Source: Anaerolineae bacterium (GTDB lineage: Bacteria; Chloroflexota; Anaerolineae; Aggregatilineales; Phototrophicaceae). From it: DNA of 64,000 bases. Within the stretch, counting starts at the first letter, position 1. The number at the start of each line of letters is the position of its first letter. This document shows positions 9,325-19,291 of this stretch, piece by piece. Under the pieces are notes generated by a model. That model did no database searches and was not told where the DNA came from. It saw only the letters and a program-made list of their open reading frames with translations. The position numbers and the translations under genes are program-made. The DNA lies in the NCBI GenBank assembly GCA_022820125.1, contig JAJEGA010000001.1, positions 1 to 64,000 on the forward strand. Direction: 5' to 3'.

Positions 9325-11210
9325 GCGCAAAACAACAAGATTACCCGATTCAAGCCCTGCCATTCACCGATGTAGAGATTGCCGACAAGTTCTGGAAAAG
9401 GCGCATCGACACGGCGGTCAACATAACGATCCCTTATGATTTCGAAAAATGTGAAGAGACGGGCCGCATCGACAACTTTGCCAAAGCCGGCGGTCTGATG
9501 GACGGCGCGCATCAAGGCATCTATTATAACGATTCCGATGTCTTCAAAGTGGTTCAAGGCGCCGCCTACGCCCTGCGTATCTCGCCGAATACCGAGCTGG
9601 AAACCTATCTGGACGAGCTCATCGACAAGTTCGCCGCCGCGCAAGAAGCTGACGGCTACCTCTACACCGCGCGCAGCATCGACGGCGATGAGGTCGACGA
9701 GCGCTGTGGGCCCGAGCGCTGGTCTAATCTAGCCGTCAACCACGAGCTTTACAATGTCGGCCACATGTACGAAGCGGCCGCCGCCTACTATGAAGCGACC
9801 GGCAAGCGGAAGTTTCTCGAAGTCGCCCTCAAGAACGCCGATCTTATCGACTCGGTTTTTGGCGCCGACAAACTGCGTGATGTGCCAGGGCATCAGGAGA
9901 TCGAAATTGGGCTGGTGGCGCTATTCCGCGTGACCGGCGAAACGCGCTACCTGCGCCTGGCCAAGTTCTTCCTCGACGAGCGCGGGCGGGCAAACGGGCG
10001 CGAGGTTTATGGTCCCAACTGCCAGGATCATCTGCCGGCGACTGAGCAGCGGGAAGCCGTCGGCCATGCTGTGCGCGCCGGCTATATGTACGCGGGCATG
10101 ACCGACATCGCCGCGCTGACGGGAGACGCGCGATACCGCGCTGCTGTGGAAGGGCTGTGGGAAAATGTGGCGGGCAAGAAGCTGGCGCTCACCGGCGGCA
10201 TCGGCGCGCGCCACGACGGCGAAGCCTTCGGCGATGATTATGAACTGCCCAACTTGACCGCCTACAACGAGACCTGCGCCGCGCAAGCCAACATCCTTTG
10301 GAATCAGCGCATGTTTCTTTTGACGGGCGAAGCGAAGTACATCGACATCCTTGAGCGCACGCTATACAACGGATTCCTTTCCGGCATTGGCATGGACGGA
10401 ACGTCGTTCTTCTACGTCAATCCGCTGGCTTGCGATGGGGAGTATCAGTTCAACCGCAGCGCCGCGATGAGCCGACAGCCCTGGTATCAGACCTCTTGCT
10501 GCCCGACCAATGTCGTGCGCCTGCTGCCTTCCTTGTCAGGCTACGTCTACGCCCAGCGCGACCGAGAGATTTTCGTCAACCTTTATGTCGCCGGCGAAGG
10601 ACGCTTCCGCATCAATGATGCTGATGCGCTCATTCGGCAAGAGACAGATTACCCTTGGGATGGCAATATCAAACTTAAAGTCACCGTGTCGAAGCCATTA
10701 AGCTTTAACCTGAAACTGCGTTTGCCCGGATTCACACAGAATCAGCCGCTCCCAAGCGACTTGTACCGCTATGTGAAGACAAGCTATGAAGACGTCTATC
10801 TTTCTATAAATGGCGTTTTAATTCCGTATGCGCTACAGGATGGATACATAAGTCTGGAGCTGGACTGCCGAAGCTCGTGCGAAATTTTGCTGAGCCTGCC
10901 GCTCCCCATCCGCCGAGCAGTCGCCCATGATGCGGTGGATGATCTGCGCGCAATGGTAGCGCTTGAGCGCGGTCCGCTCGTTTACGCGCTGGAGTCGGCG
11001 GATAACGATTCGCCAGTGCTGGATCTGACGCTGGACGATTCGAGCCCATTAACCGCCGAACATCAGCCGGACCTGCTCGGGGGCCTCAGCACCATTCACG
11101 GACGAGCGCTCGACGCCGATGGAACCGCGGCGGCATTCACCGCCATCCCCTATTACGCCTGGGGGCATCGCGGCGACGGACCGATGACGGTCTGGCTGCA
11201 TCGCGCTTAG
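9321..11210 (+). CDS. GH127 beta-L-arabinofuranosidase-like glycosidase (second of pair)
   Basis: 629 residues starting at an ATGA overlap with the preceding gene. It resembles canonical GH127 proteins: N-terminal [22 protein letters not shown], then [20 protein letters not shown]. Zinc/catalytic residues are ETC at 317-319 and SCCPTN with Cys393-Cys394, spaced about as in characterised enzymes. It is cytoplasmic (no signal sequence). It is the last gene of the importer operon and probably releases L-arabinose from imported oligosaccharide; the exact linkage is inferred only. Confidence 0.87.
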   Translation: MSAKQQDYPIQALPFTDVEIADKFWKRRIDTAVNITIPYDFEKCEETGRIDNFAKAGGLMDGAHQGIYYNDSDVFKVVQGAAYALRISPNTELETYLDELIDKFAAAQEADGYLYTARSIDGDEVDERCGPERWSNLAVNHELYNVGHMYEAAAAYYEATGKRKFLEVALKNADLIDSVFGADKLRDVPGHQEIEIGLVALFRVTGETRYLRLAKFFLDERGRANGREVYGPNCQDHLPATEQREAVGHAVRAGYMYAGMTDIAALTGDARYRAAVEGLWENVAGKKLALTGGIGARHDGEAFGDDYELPNLTAYNETCAAQANILWNQRMFLLTGEAKYIDILERTLYNGFLSGIGMDGTSFFYVNPLACDGEYQFNRSAAMSRQPWYQTSCCPTNVVRLLPSLSGYVYAQRDREIFVNLYVAGEGRFRINDADALIRQETDYPWDGNIKLKVTVSKPLSFNLKLRLPGFTQNQPLPSDLYRYVKTSYEDVYLSINGVLIPYALQDGYISLELDCRSSCEILLSLPLPIRRAVAHDAVDDLRAMVALERGPLVYALESADNDSPVLDLTLDDSSPLTAEHQPDLLGGLSTIHGRALDADGTAAAFTAIPYYAWGHRGDGPMTVWLHRA

Positions 11211-12235
11211 GGCTGGGGCCAGGTATCGGTGAGGCGATAACCGCGGGGCCAGGGGTCCTCAGGATCAAGCATCAGTTGCTGTGTGCCGGTTATCCAGGCG
11301 CGCCCGCGGATCCGCGACACAACCGTCGCGCGGCCCTTAAGCGCCCCGATGCGCGCTATCTCACAGTCAAAGCGCGAGCCAATAATCGAATGGGCGACAA
11401 ATTGATCTCCCAGCCCGATCTCGCCGCGCGCATGGAGCGCCGCCAGCCGCGCCGAGCAGCCGGTGCCGCAGGGCGAGCGGTCCAATTTGCCCGGATCTAT
11501 GGCGACGGTGTTGCGCCCCCGCAGCTTCCCATCCCGCCGTTCAACCGGCAGCGTGAACTGACAGAAGGAAATGTGCGTCCAATCGTCATTGGTCGGATGC
11601 TGGAAACCAAGCTGGTCGTTGGCGGCTGCCGTAATCCGCGCGCCCAACCGCGCCAGGTCAAGCGCCTCGTCCGGCACAATTTCAAACCCCAGCGAGGCGG
11701 CGTCAACCAATACAAAGCTGTCTCCGCCATAGGCGACATCGACCGTGAGCGTCCCCAAGCCTTCAACTTCGAGCGCGGCGTCCAGCCTGTCCACAAAGGA
11801 CGGGACGTTCTCGAACTCGATGCTTTTGGCTTTCCCGTCCTGACAGATAGCGCGGATTCGCACCAACCCCGCCGGCGCCTCGAGAAAGAAGGTCGTTTCC
11901 GGTTCATCCATCGCGACCATGCCGGTTTCCAGCAGCACGGTGGCGACGCAAATGGCATTGGAGCCCGACATCGGCGGCGTATGTTCAGGCTCCATGATGA
12001 TGAAACCGCAGGCGGCTTCGGGATGTTTCGGCGGCACAAGCAAATTCACATGCTTGAAGACGCCCCCGCGCGGTTCATTCAGCACAAATTGACGCAGGCG
12101 CTCGTCCCGCGCGATGAAACGCGCTTGCTGCCAAAGCGAATCGCCCGCAGGCGGCGGCGCCCCGCCAACGATCACGTTGCCGACTTCACCTTCGGCATGG
12201 CAATTGACGATATGGATGATTTTGCTCGTGCGCAT
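11207..12235 (-). CDS. Proline racemase family enzyme (hydroxyproline epimerase/dehydratase-like), Ser/Cys site
   Basis: 342 residues from the ATG at 12235 ([20 protein letters not shown]), the standard family start; the frame is open further upstream but without homology. The first catalytic position, normally Cys in MCGH, is Ser90 in MSGSN. The second is Cys256 in DRSPCGTG. Cys/Cys members are racemases/epimerases; Cys/Thr members are trans-3-hydroxyproline dehydratases; Ser/Cys members are a separate bacterial subgroup of less certain specificity. It is divergent from the ComA-like gene and converges on the GH127 operon with a 4-nt overlap. Confidence 0.82.
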   Translation of the reverse strand: MRTSKIIHIVNCHAEGEVGNVIVGGAPPPAGDSLWQQARFIARDERLRQFVLNEPRGGVFKHVNLLVPPKHPEAACGFIIMEPEHTPPMSGSNAICVATVLLETGMVAMDEPETTFFLEAPAGLVRIRAICQDGKAKSIEFENVPSFVDRLDAALEVEGLGTLTVDVAYGGDSFVLVDAASLGFEIVPDEALDLARLGARITAAANDQLGFQHPTNDDWTHISFCQFTLPVERRDGKLRGRNTVAIDPGKLDRSPCGTGCSARLAALHARGEIGLGDQFVAHSIIGSRFDCEIARIGALKGRATVVSRIRGRAWITGTQQLMLDPEDPWPRGYRLTDTWPQP

Positions 12236-12355
12236 TAGCTCGTTCCAGATGCCTAAGCCAGCCCCGATTGTACCAAAAGCCTCGGCGAATAGACCACGCG
12301 GGAGCTGGCATATAATGTGGCATCGTAAAGCAATCGGCATTATTATTCGGAGGAT

Positions 12356-13207
12356 ATGCAACGCACTCAAAAGCGAAAGACGACGACCATGCCACCTGCG
12401 ACCATGCGCGACGTATTCGGAATCGCCGCCTATCCAAAGCCGCGGCGCCTGCGGCAAACCTGGCTGAAAGACGTCGGCTACGATGAAGCGCCAAATTATA
12501 TCGAGCGCATGGGCTTGGTCGAGCTTGAGGATTTTCTCGAAGTGGCGGCCGAGCGCCTGGACTACGTTAAGATCGTCACCACCCAGATCATGTTCAGCCC
12601 CCATGAATGGCTCAAACGCAAGATCGCAACCTATCAGCGTTTCATGGTCGAGCCTTATTTGGACCACTCATTCTTCATGCAAGCCTATCTGCACGGCGTC
12701 GTTGAAAGCGCCATCGAGGCGGGGCGCGAGTTGGGCTTCCGCGTAATCGAATTCATGAACACCACCGACGAAGTCAGCGCCGCGCAATGGAAAGCCTGGC
12801 GCAAACTATCGCAGGATCTGGGCATGCGCGTCATTCAGGAACATCATCCGATCCATCATTGGAATTGGAACCTGAAGCCGCGCGCGTCTGCCGCCAGCGA
12901 GATTCTGCGCGGCGCCGAAGCCGCCCTTGAAGACGGCGCCTTCATGCTCATGATTGACCATGAAGAATTTGACCTGCAAGGCGAGAATACCGCGAGTGAA
13001 ATCGGCAAAGTGGTTGACGCGCTTGGGCTCGAGAATATCGTTTTCGAGGCGACATCGCCGAAGGAAGGTCCCATGCTTTGGCGCGACAATCTGCAGCTCT
13101 ATTTCAGGCTCTTCGGCGAGAATGCCAATGTCGCCAATGTCATGCCCAGCCAAGCGCTGGTCGTCGAAGAGATGCGAAAGCCATTCTTGCGCGCGAAGCG
13201 CCATTAG
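12356..13207 (+). CDS. ComA-like phosphosulfolactate synthase family protein
   Basis: 283 residues resembling (2R)-phospho-3-sulfolactate synthase (ComA), a TIM-barrel enzyme that adds sulfite to phosphoenolpyruvate. Matching blocks are [19 protein letters not shown], the [10 protein letters not shown] strand, [11 protein letters not shown] and the end block [10 protein letters not shown] then [17 protein letters not shown]. Several starts are possible; the ATG at 12391 (MPPATMRD) would also fit. In this neighbourhood (RraA-like, SDR, sulfatase) a synthesis role for coenzyme M is unlikely. A related lyase or isomerase step in degradation is a reasonable guess. Confidence 0.7.
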   Translation: MQRTQKRKTTTMPPATMRDVFGIAAYPKPRRLRQTWLKDVGYDEAPNYIERMGLVELEDFLEVAAERLDYVKIVTTQIMFSPHEWLKRKIATYQRFMVEPYLDHSFFMQAYLHGVVESAIEAGRELGFRVIEFMNTTDEVSAAQWKAWRKLSQDLGMRVIQEHHPIHHWNWNLKPRASAASEILRGAEAALEDGAFMLMIDHEEFDLQGENTASEIGKVVDALGLENIVFEATSPKEGPMLWRDNLQLYFRLFGENANVANVMPSQALVVEEMRKPFLRAKRH

Positions 13208-13231
13208 AAAATCGAACAGGGAGATTTCTAT

Positions 13232-13948
13232 ATGGTTCAGCAAACCGTACTGGACAAGCTGCGAGCATACGATTCGGCGACCATCGCCAACGTCATTGAA
13301 CTCTTCCAGGTCCGGCCGCGCAATCGAGGTTTCATGCAGCGCGAAATCAAAGCGGCCTTCCCGCAGCTGCCGCCGATGGTCGGGTTCGCATCAACCGCGA
13401 CTTGCCGCACATTTGCCGAATTGCCCGATCGCGACCTGCCCGCGGTACCGGACCTCATCAGCCGCTTCGACGAGCTCGCCGGTCCCCCGGTGATCGTCCT
13501 GCAGAACCTCGATACTCAGGGCGCGGCAGCTAATTTCGGCGATGTATTCTGCAATTCATTCAGCGCCTTTGGGGCGGTTGGCTTGGTCACCAATGGTCCG
13601 GGCAGAGATTTCGCCGGGATCAAACCACTCGATTTTCCCGTCTTTTATAATGGCATCGTCTGCGCGCATGGTTACATGCACCTGCTCGACTTGCACGGAC
13701 CGGTTCAGGTCGGCGGCATTGACATTTATCCCAACGATCTGCTGCACGGCGACGCCAATGGCGTCACCACCATCCCGACGGATATCGCGGCTGATGTCGC
13801 CGATGCCTGCGCCGATTACGCCGCCGCCGAAGCGGTGGTCATCAACACGGCGCAAAGCGGCGCCGCGTCCTTGGCCGAGCTGCGCGCAGCTTACGGCGAA
13901 ATGGCCAGCCGCATCGCCGATTTGACGGCGCGCGTAGGTCAATCGTAA
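13232..13948 (+). CDS. RraA-like family protein (HMG/CHA aldolase-like)
   Basis: 238 residues with the RraA/dimethylmenaquinone-methyltransferase-like fold. GDVFCNSFSAFGAVGLVTNG followed by GPGRDFAGIKPLDFPVF matches the G-x(20)-R-D signature, where Arg and Asp bind pyruvate-type substrate and metal in class II aldolases of this family. GGGAGA precedes the start. It lies 24 nt after the ComA-like gene and 30 nt before the SDR gene, so it is in one operon. It could be an aldolase or decarboxylase acting on a sugar acid; true RNase E inhibitors are shorter (about 160 residues). Confidence 0.75.
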   Translation: MVQQTVLDKLRAYDSATIANVIELFQVRPRNRGFMQREIKAAFPQLPPMVGFASTATCRTFAELPDRDLPAVPDLISRFDELAGPPVIVLQNLDTQGAAANFGDVFCNSFSAFGAVGLVTNGPGRDFAGIKPLDFPVFYNGIVCAHGYMHLLDLHGPVQVGGIDIYPNDLLHGDANGVTTIPTDIAADVADACADYAAAEAVVINTAQSGAASLAELRAAYGEMASRIADLTARVGQS

Positions 13949-13978
13949 GCGCCCGCACGCCTCAGCCAGGAGTTTGAA

Positions 13979-14935
13979 ATGAAACTGTATGTCACCGGCG
14001 GCACTGGCTTGGTCGGCAGCAATATCATCCGACTGGCGCGGGAGCAAGACAGCGAAATCATCGCCGCCCAATACGGACCCGAACCGGAATGGCAAGTCGA
14101 TTACGAACTTGATCCGCTGAACCTGGCTGATCACGATGCTATCCGCGCATCGATCCAAAAGTTCAAACCGGACGCCGTCATCCATTGCGCCGCCATACTT
14201 GATCAGCTGTTCATGTTCGCCAATCGGGAACTGTGCTGGTCGATCATGGTTGATGGCACGCGCGCCCTGGCTGAAGCCTGCCGCGACGTCGGCGCGCGCC
14301 TGGTCTTCGTCTCCTCCGATTGGGTTTTTGATGGTCGAGTCGAGCTGGTGGACGAGAGCTCGCCACCTAACCCGGTGAATTTCTATGGCGTGATGAAAGC
14401 CGCCTCCGAACGCGACCTGGGCGCGCTGGATGGCTTGGATTATGGCGTCGGCCGGCTGGCGGGCATCTATGGCTTGAATTACGCCGCGCCTTCGCTCGCG
14501 CGAAAAGAGAATGGCTTGGGCTTCGATTTCTCGGTTTATGTCATATACCGGCTCGCAGCGGGCTTGCCGGCGGAAGTCTGGACCGGACCCAAGGTCAATG
14601 ATGTGGCGCACCCTACCCTGGCTTCCGATTGCGCCGATATGCTGCTGCGTCTGGCGCGGCACGATGGCAAGGGCGTCTTCCATTGTTTCGGCAGCGAAGC
14701 GATCAACCGCATCGACCTGGCGCATGAGATCGCCGCCGCCTTCGAGGCCGACCCCGCCTTGATTATGCCGACGCGGACCGATGAGGCGGTGCTGGACGAA
14801 ATGCGCCACATCGGCATCCCCTATCGCACACGCATGAGCGCTGATCGCACGGCGGGAGCATTAGGGCGCCGCGCCTTCAACGTCAAAGAAGGGCTTAAAG
14901 CCTTTCGCCAGGAATGGGATGACTTCTGGAATTGA
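13979..14935 (+). CDS. Extended SDR, RmlD-like (dTDP-4-dehydrorhamnose reductase family)
   Basis: 318 residues. The N-terminal Rossmann motif is MKLYVTGGTGLVGSNIIRLA. The active-site YxxxK lies in NFYGVMKAASERDL with Ser in VFVSSDWVFDG. CAGGAG is 7 nt before the ATG. RmlD itself makes dTDP-L-rhamnose, but this protein stands alone without rmlABC and inside an apparent catabolic operon. An NAD(P)-dependent sugar dehydrogenase/reductase is the safe call. Confidence 0.78.
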   Translation: MKLYVTGGTGLVGSNIIRLAREQDSEIIAAQYGPEPEWQVDYELDPLNLADHDAIRASIQKFKPDAVIHCAAILDQLFMFANRELCWSIMVDGTRALAEACRDVGARLVFVSSDWVFDGRVELVDESSPPNPVNFYGVMKAASERDLGALDGLDYGVGRLAGIYGLNYAAPSLARKENGLGFDFSVYVIYRLAAGLPAEVWTGPKVNDVAHPTLASDCADMLLRLARHDGKGVFHCFGSEAINRIDLAHEIAAAFEADPALIMPTRTDEAVLDEMRHIGIPYRTRMSADRTAGALGRRAFNVKEGLKAFRQEWDDFWN

Positions 14936-14962
14936 GCCGCCCAGCGCCGGAAGGGAATCGTT

Positions 14963-16300
14963 ATGTCGAAGCCGAATGTCGTCTTCCTGCTGACTGACCA
15001 GTGGCGGCTGCAAGCGCTGGGTTATGCCGGCAACGCGCAAGTCCAGACGCCGAACATCGACCGGCTGGCGGCCGAAAGCGTCAACTTCAAACATGCGATT
15101 TCGGGCTATTCGGTTTGCTGTCCCTGGCGCGCCAGTTTCCTTACCGGGCAGTACCCGCTTACCCACGGCGTGATCGTCAATGATGTGCCAATAAGCAGCG
15201 AGCCGGTTGGTCTGGGCGATGCTTTCAAGAGCGCCGGTTACAATACCGCTTACATCGGCAAATGGCATGTGGACGGGCGCGGGCGCAAATCATACATCCC
15301 GCGGGAGCGCCGCCTCGGCTTCGATTATTTCAAAGCGCTGGAATGCACGCACGACTACAATCAGTCGGCTTACTACGACCATGACGACCCGAACTTGCGA
15401 TTCTGGGATGGTTACGATGTCTTCGCGCAAACCGCAGACGCGCGGCAATACATCGAATCGCAGTCAGAAGAGCAGCCCTTCATGCTGGTCCTCTCTTGGG
15501 GTCCGCCGCACAATCCTTACCAAACGGCGCCAAGCGAATTCCGCGATTTGTACGATCCGCCGAACATCAAGCTGCGCCCCAATGTGCCGGCGGATATGGC
15601 TGACGACGCGCGCCAGTGGCTGGCTGGCTACTACGCTCATTGCACAGCCATCGACAAGTCCGTCGGCGATATCATGGCGACTCTGGACGCGCGCGGCTTG
15701 AATGAAAACACCGTGCTCGTCTTCGCCTCCGATCATGGCGATATGCTTGGGTCTCATGGGACCGTCCGCAAGCAGAAACCCTGGGAAGAGTCCATTCGCG
15801 TGCCCTTCCTGCTGCGCTATCCGCAGAAATACGGTCGCGAGGCGCTAGAAGCGGCGCCCTTCCTCAACGCGCACGATATCATGCCGACGCTGATGGGCGT
15901 TTGCGATTTGCCGATTCCCGCAAGCGTCGACGGGCGCGATTTTTCCCCGGCTTTGGCGGGCAAGAGCATTGAAAGCGATGGCGCGTTGCTCGCCTGTTTC
16001 CACCCTTTCGGCGAGTGGTCGCGCGCCCTCGGCGGGCGCGAGTACCGCGGCCTTCGGACGGAACAGTACACCTATTGCCGAACGCTGGACGGTCCCTGGC
16101 TGCTCTATGACAACGACGCCGATCCATATCAACTGGTTAATCTGGTCCACCAGCCTGAATGTGCCGAGATACAGGCTGAACTGGAGGCGCTCTTGCAGCG
16201 CGAACTGGACGCGGTCGGCGACGAGTTCCTCGATGGCATGTCCTACATCAATCGATGGGCTTATCCGCTGGACGACACCGGAACTGTGCCGATAAGGTAG
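14963..16300 (+). CDS. Type I sulfatase (formylglycine-dependent)
   Basis: 445 residues of the arylsulfatase family. N-terminal metal-binding NVVFLLTDQWR, then the CxPxR maturation motif as Cys52-Cys53-Pro54-Trp55-Arg56 followed by ASFLTGQYP. Cys52 would be converted to formylglycine; no maturase gene is seen in the window. IGKWH (site Lys/His) and ASDHGDMLGSHG (metal Asp/His) complete the active site. No signal peptide is evident, suggesting intracellular desulfation of imported sugars. It is last in the ComA-like/RraA-like/SDR operon. Confidence 0.88.
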   Translation: MSKPNVVFLLTDQWRLQALGYAGNAQVQTPNIDRLAAESVNFKHAISGYSVCCPWRASFLTGQYPLTHGVIVNDVPISSEPVGLGDAFKSAGYNTAYIGKWHVDGRGRKSYIPRERRLGFDYFKALECTHDYNQSAYYDHDDPNLRFWDGYDVFAQTADARQYIESQSEEQPFMLVLSWGPPHNPYQTAPSEFRDLYDPPNIKLRPNVPADMADDARQWLAGYYAHCTAIDKSVGDIMATLDARGLNENTVLVFASDHGDMLGSHGTVRKQKPWEESIRVPFLLRYPQKYGREALEAAPFLNAHDIMPTLMGVCDLPIPASVDGRDFSPALAGKSIESDGALLACFHPFGEWSRALGGREYRGLRTEQYTYCRTLDGPWLLYDNDADPYQLVNLVHQPECAEIQAELEALLQRELDAVGDEFLDGMSYINRWAYPLDDTGTVPIR

Positions 16301-16312
16301 CCGCACCCGCCT

Positions 16313-17158
16313 CTACAAATCTTCAAGGCGCACGTAGTTCTTGCTGCGGTGATAAATCAGCGGCGACTGGGCGTCATCGTCGAGCACATCGCCTATCGCG
16401 TAGCTGGCTACCTGCTCATCCGATAGGATATTCTGCTGCCCATTGAAGGCGCTGCCGTCTGGCATATAGGCGCAAGTCATCGCGCGCCGATAATAAGGCG
16501 TCATATTGGCGCCGGCGCCATGCGCGCACAAACCATTGTGGAATGAACAGGAGCCAGCCTTCATCTCGATAGCGGCCGCTTCCCGCTTGCCCCATTCCGG
16601 ATAGGCATCGAACAAATCGCCGATATTCTGGCCGATGCTGACATTCTCCCAGGTGGCGGTTTTGTGCGCGCCTGGAATGAAGTAAAGGCAGCCGTTGTTG
16701 GCGGTCACATCGTCCAGCGCCACCCAAAGGCTGATGGCATCGCGCGAATAGAATGACCAATAGGGGTTGTCGAGGTGCCAGCCGGTCGGGTTGCCCCAGG
16801 GCGGCTTGATCAGCGCCTGATCGTGCCAGATGCGAATGCCCTCAACCTGCGCCAGGTCAGCCGCCATCTTGCCCAAGCGGTCGTCAATCATCAGGCGGCG
16901 CATGCCCCCGTGGTCGTTCCACAGATTGATTCGCTGTGTGAAAACGCGCGCGTAATAGTTATCGTCTTCTATCCATTTGTCAGCACTCGCAGCGTCCACG
17001 CGCGATGCGGCGAGCTTGAGTTTGCCGCGGCTGCCCACCGCCTCGCCCACGTACTGCCGCCAGACTTCGAGTTCTTCCGCGTTCAAGAAATCGTCTATGA
17101 CCACATATCCATTGTCTTGATAGAACGCTATCTGTTCTTCCGTCACCAAATGATTCAT
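16313..17158 (-). CDS. Phytanoyl-CoA dioxygenase (PhyH) family protein
   Basis: 281 residues from the ATG at 17158 (MNHLVTEEQIAFYQDNGYVV), with GGGAG 9 nt upstream. It is an Fe(II)/2-oxoglutarate-dependent double-stranded beta-helix enzyme: the iron triad HxD is His-Leu-Asp in TGWHLDNPYWSF with a distal His in NGLCAHGAGAN, and the 2-oxoglutarate Arg lies just after (YYRRAM). The substrate is unknown; family members hydroxylate lipids, small molecules or secondary metabolites. It converges with the sulfatase gene with a 12-nt gap. Confidence 0.85.
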   Translation of the reverse strand: MNHLVTEEQIAFYQDNGYVVIDDFLNAEELEVWRQYVGEAVGSRGKLKLAASRVDAASADKWIEDDNYYARVFTQRINLWNDHGGMRRLMIDDRLGKMAADLAQVEGIRIWHDQALIKPPWGNPTGWHLDNPYWSFYSRDAISLWVALDDVTANNGCLYFIPGAHKTATWENVSIGQNIGDLFDAYPEWGKREAAAIEMKAGSCSFHNGLCAHGAGANMTPYYRRAMTCAYMPDGSAFNGQQNILSDEQVASYAIGDVLDDDAQSPLIYHRSKNYVRLEDL

Positions 17159-17304
17159 GTCATACTCCCTCTGCACCCTTTGTCCGCAAGCCGCGCGCGG
17201 CAGCTTGTCGAAGTATAATGCCGACAATCGCACTTATCAATTTCTTTTGTAAATGTCCCTTAATCGAGTCGATTATTTCAGCCTTCGACGTCCGATTAGG
17301 GTGT

Positions 17305-18189
17305 CTATAAGTTGCGCGTATACTGGAAGTCTTCCTCATTGGCGCGATGCAGAATCAGCCGCCAAAGCGCGGAGGCGAGCAGCTCGCGAGACATGATGAA
17401 CAGAAGCAGCATCAAGCCCAGACTGAGCCGATTGAGGACGATGATTATTGCCAACGCCGCGGCATAACACAGAATCTGCGCTAGCGCGAAAGCGACGATT
17501 GCGACGACTGTCTGGTCAATCTTCCCGCTGGAGCGAGTGGAAGTCTCAATGGCGATCAGGCTGGCGAGCACAGCCGACTGCGAATGCTCGATCCAGATTA
17601 CGGCAGCGGCGGAAAACAGATCAAGCAGGATTGCTGCGAGGTCCACGACTGAGCTTTCCGATAGCAAGGCGAAGGCGATGCACAGGGACATCAGCAGGAC
17701 GATGAGCGCCAGCCCAGCAAGCACGCGCCGGAACCAACCCAGCCACAGAACGGCATCGTCACGGTTCAGCACCACCTTGCATATCGTCATGTAGATGAAA
17801 ACGCGTCCCGGCGGGATCACGCTAATCTCATCCAAGACGCCAAAAATGGACTGCTTTGCCATCAGCGGCATGATGCGCGCGATCCAGATGACGCAATAGA
17901 CGGAGCTGAACAGCATGAGCCAGATTGGCAGTGTCCAAATAAAATCGTGGTCGATATGAGCGTAGGCGTATGCCATCAATATCAGCAGGACAGCGCCGAA
18001 TACCGCGCTAACACGCAGAATCGGCAAGCTAGGCGCCCGGCTCAGCTGTCTTCGCAGGCGCGATGCAACTGGATGAGAAGCGTCTCGGCTCAGAATTCGC
18101 CACAGAGCGCTGCGCGCGCGTATGTGCTGGGAAAACCACCGCCAGCTGTTTGCGAAACTGAAGCTGAATCGATTGGCTATGCGAGTCAC
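17305..18189 (-). CDS. Polytopic membrane protein of unknown function
   Basis: 294 residues from a GTG start. The basic N-terminal 50 residues are followed by about six hydrophobic segments (for example FGAVLLILMAYAYAH and VAIVAFALAQILCYAAALAI). No family was recognised. It begins 52 nt after the ATPase gene of the peptide-type importer and is transcribed with it, so it may be the last gene of that operon. The layout loosely resembles an ABC-export membrane subunit, but this is not shown. Confidence 0.6.
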   Translation of the reverse strand: MTRIANRFSFSFANSWRWFSQHIRARSALWRILSRDASHPVASRLRRQLSRAPSLPILRVSAVFGAVLLILMAYAYAHIDHDFIWTLPIWLMLFSSVYCVIWIARIMPLMAKQSIFGVLDEISVIPPGRVFIYMTICKVVLNRDDAVLWLGWFRRVLAGLALIVLLMSLCIAFALLSESSVVDLAAILLDLFSAAAVIWIEHSQSAVLASLIAIETSTRSSGKIDQTVVAIVAFALAQILCYAAALAIIIVLNRLSLGLMLLLFIMSRELLASALWRLILHRANEEDFQYTRNL

Positions 18190-18241
18190 AGGTCGCTGCT
18201 CAAGCGTTTATGGCTCGGACCTGCTTTGAGAGGAAGCGACT

Positions 18242-19291
18242 TCAGACGGCGGCCGGCGTCAGCGCTTTCTTCTTCGCCGCGTCGACCTCCTCGTCGTAAA
18301 GGAAGCATCTGACGCTGCGACCCTCGTGCATAAGAGTCGGCGGCACGTTGTCATGACAAATGTCCATAACAGCCGGGCAGCGTCCAGCAAACTTGCAGCC
18401 AGTCCGCGTATATTCATCGGTCTCAATGACGGCGAGGTCGATTTTCTCGTCCCAGGCCGCATCCGAGCGGATGTTGGGAATCGAAGTCTTCAGATTCTGC
18501 GTATAGGGATGGAGCGGATTGCCCAACACACGCTCGGTTGGGCCCATCTCGACGATCCAGCCACGCAGCATCACGGCGATGCGGTCGCCAGTGTAATAGG
18601 CAGTCGCCAGATCATGCGTGATGTAAATGACGCTGACCTTGTTCTCTTCCTTCAGCTTGCGGAACATGTTCACGATGGACATGCGCAGCGAAGCGTCCAA
18701 CATCGAGACCGGTTCGTCAGCCACAATCAGCGACGGTTTGGTGATCAAAGCTCGCGCGATGGCGACGCGCTGCGCTTGACCGCCGGAAAGCTCGTTGGGA
18801 TAACGCCCGGCGATCTCCGCCAGCGTCAAGCCAACCCCGCTCAATACCTCGTTGACGTAGCGCGGCGTTTCTTTTTTGTCAGCAACCATTTTGTAATTTT
18901 GCGCTGTTTCGTAAAGGTAGCTGTCGATGCGCTTCAATGGGCTGAAGGCGGCAAAGGGATCTTGAAAGACCGGCTGCACTTCGCGGTAGAACCAGGTCTT
19001 CATTTCCTTCCGGCTGATGTCGTTGATTACGCGGTCCTTATAACGCAGGATGCCATGGGTAGCGGATTCCATGCCGAGCACCATTTTCGCCAGCGTCGTC
19101 TTCCCGCTGCCGCTTTCACCGACCACGGCGAAAATCTCAGGCTTGTCCGAGTCGATGATGATTGACGCGTCATCAACCGCGTGGAAATCCTGCGAAGCGA
19201 AGCCCTGGCGAATATGGAAAACTTTGGTCAGGTTCTCAATCTGAAGGAGTGGCGCGTCCACACTGCCATCGTGCGACTCAGACTGCGACAT
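18242..19291 (-). CDS. Oligopeptide-type ABC importer ATPase (DppF/OppF-like)
   Basis: 349 residues. Walker A GESGSGKTTLAKM, Q-loop VFQDPFAAFSPL, signature LSGGQAQRVAIARAL, Walker B SLIVADEPVSMLD and H-loop ITHDL are all intact. The C-terminal oligo_HPY extension carries the Cys cluster GCKFAGRCPAVMDIC, which often binds an Fe-S cluster in this subfamily. GGAGGAG precedes the ATG, which overlaps the end of the preceding ATPase gene by 14 nt. Confidence 0.92.
   Translation of the reverse strand: MSQSESHDGSVDAPLLQIENLTKVFHIRQGFASQDFHAVDDASIIIDSDKPEIFAVVGESGSGKTTLAKMVLGMESATHGILRYKDRVINDISRKEMKTWFYREVQPVFQDPFAAFSPLKRIDSYLYETAQNYKMVADKKETPRYVNEVLSGVGLTLAEIAGRYPNELSGGQAQRVAIARALITKPSLIVADEPVSMLDASLRMSIVNMFRKLKEENKVSVIYITHDLATAYYTGDRIAVMLRGWIVEMGPTERVLGNPLHPYTQNLKTSIPNIRSDAAWDEKIDLAVIETDEYTRTGCKFAGRCPAVMDICHDNVPPTLMHEGRSVRCFLYDEEVDAAKKKALTPAAV

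Noticed and set aside
12236-12667. N-terminal extension of the proline-racemase frame
   Set aside because: Upstream codons lack homology and overlap the divergent ComA-like gene; the ATG at 12235 matches the family start.
13556-14809. 417-codon minus-strand frame opposite the RraA-like and SDR genes
   Set aside because: Antisense shadow of two well-supported genes; composition is Arg/Gln/His-rich as expected for a shadow frame in GC-rich DNA.
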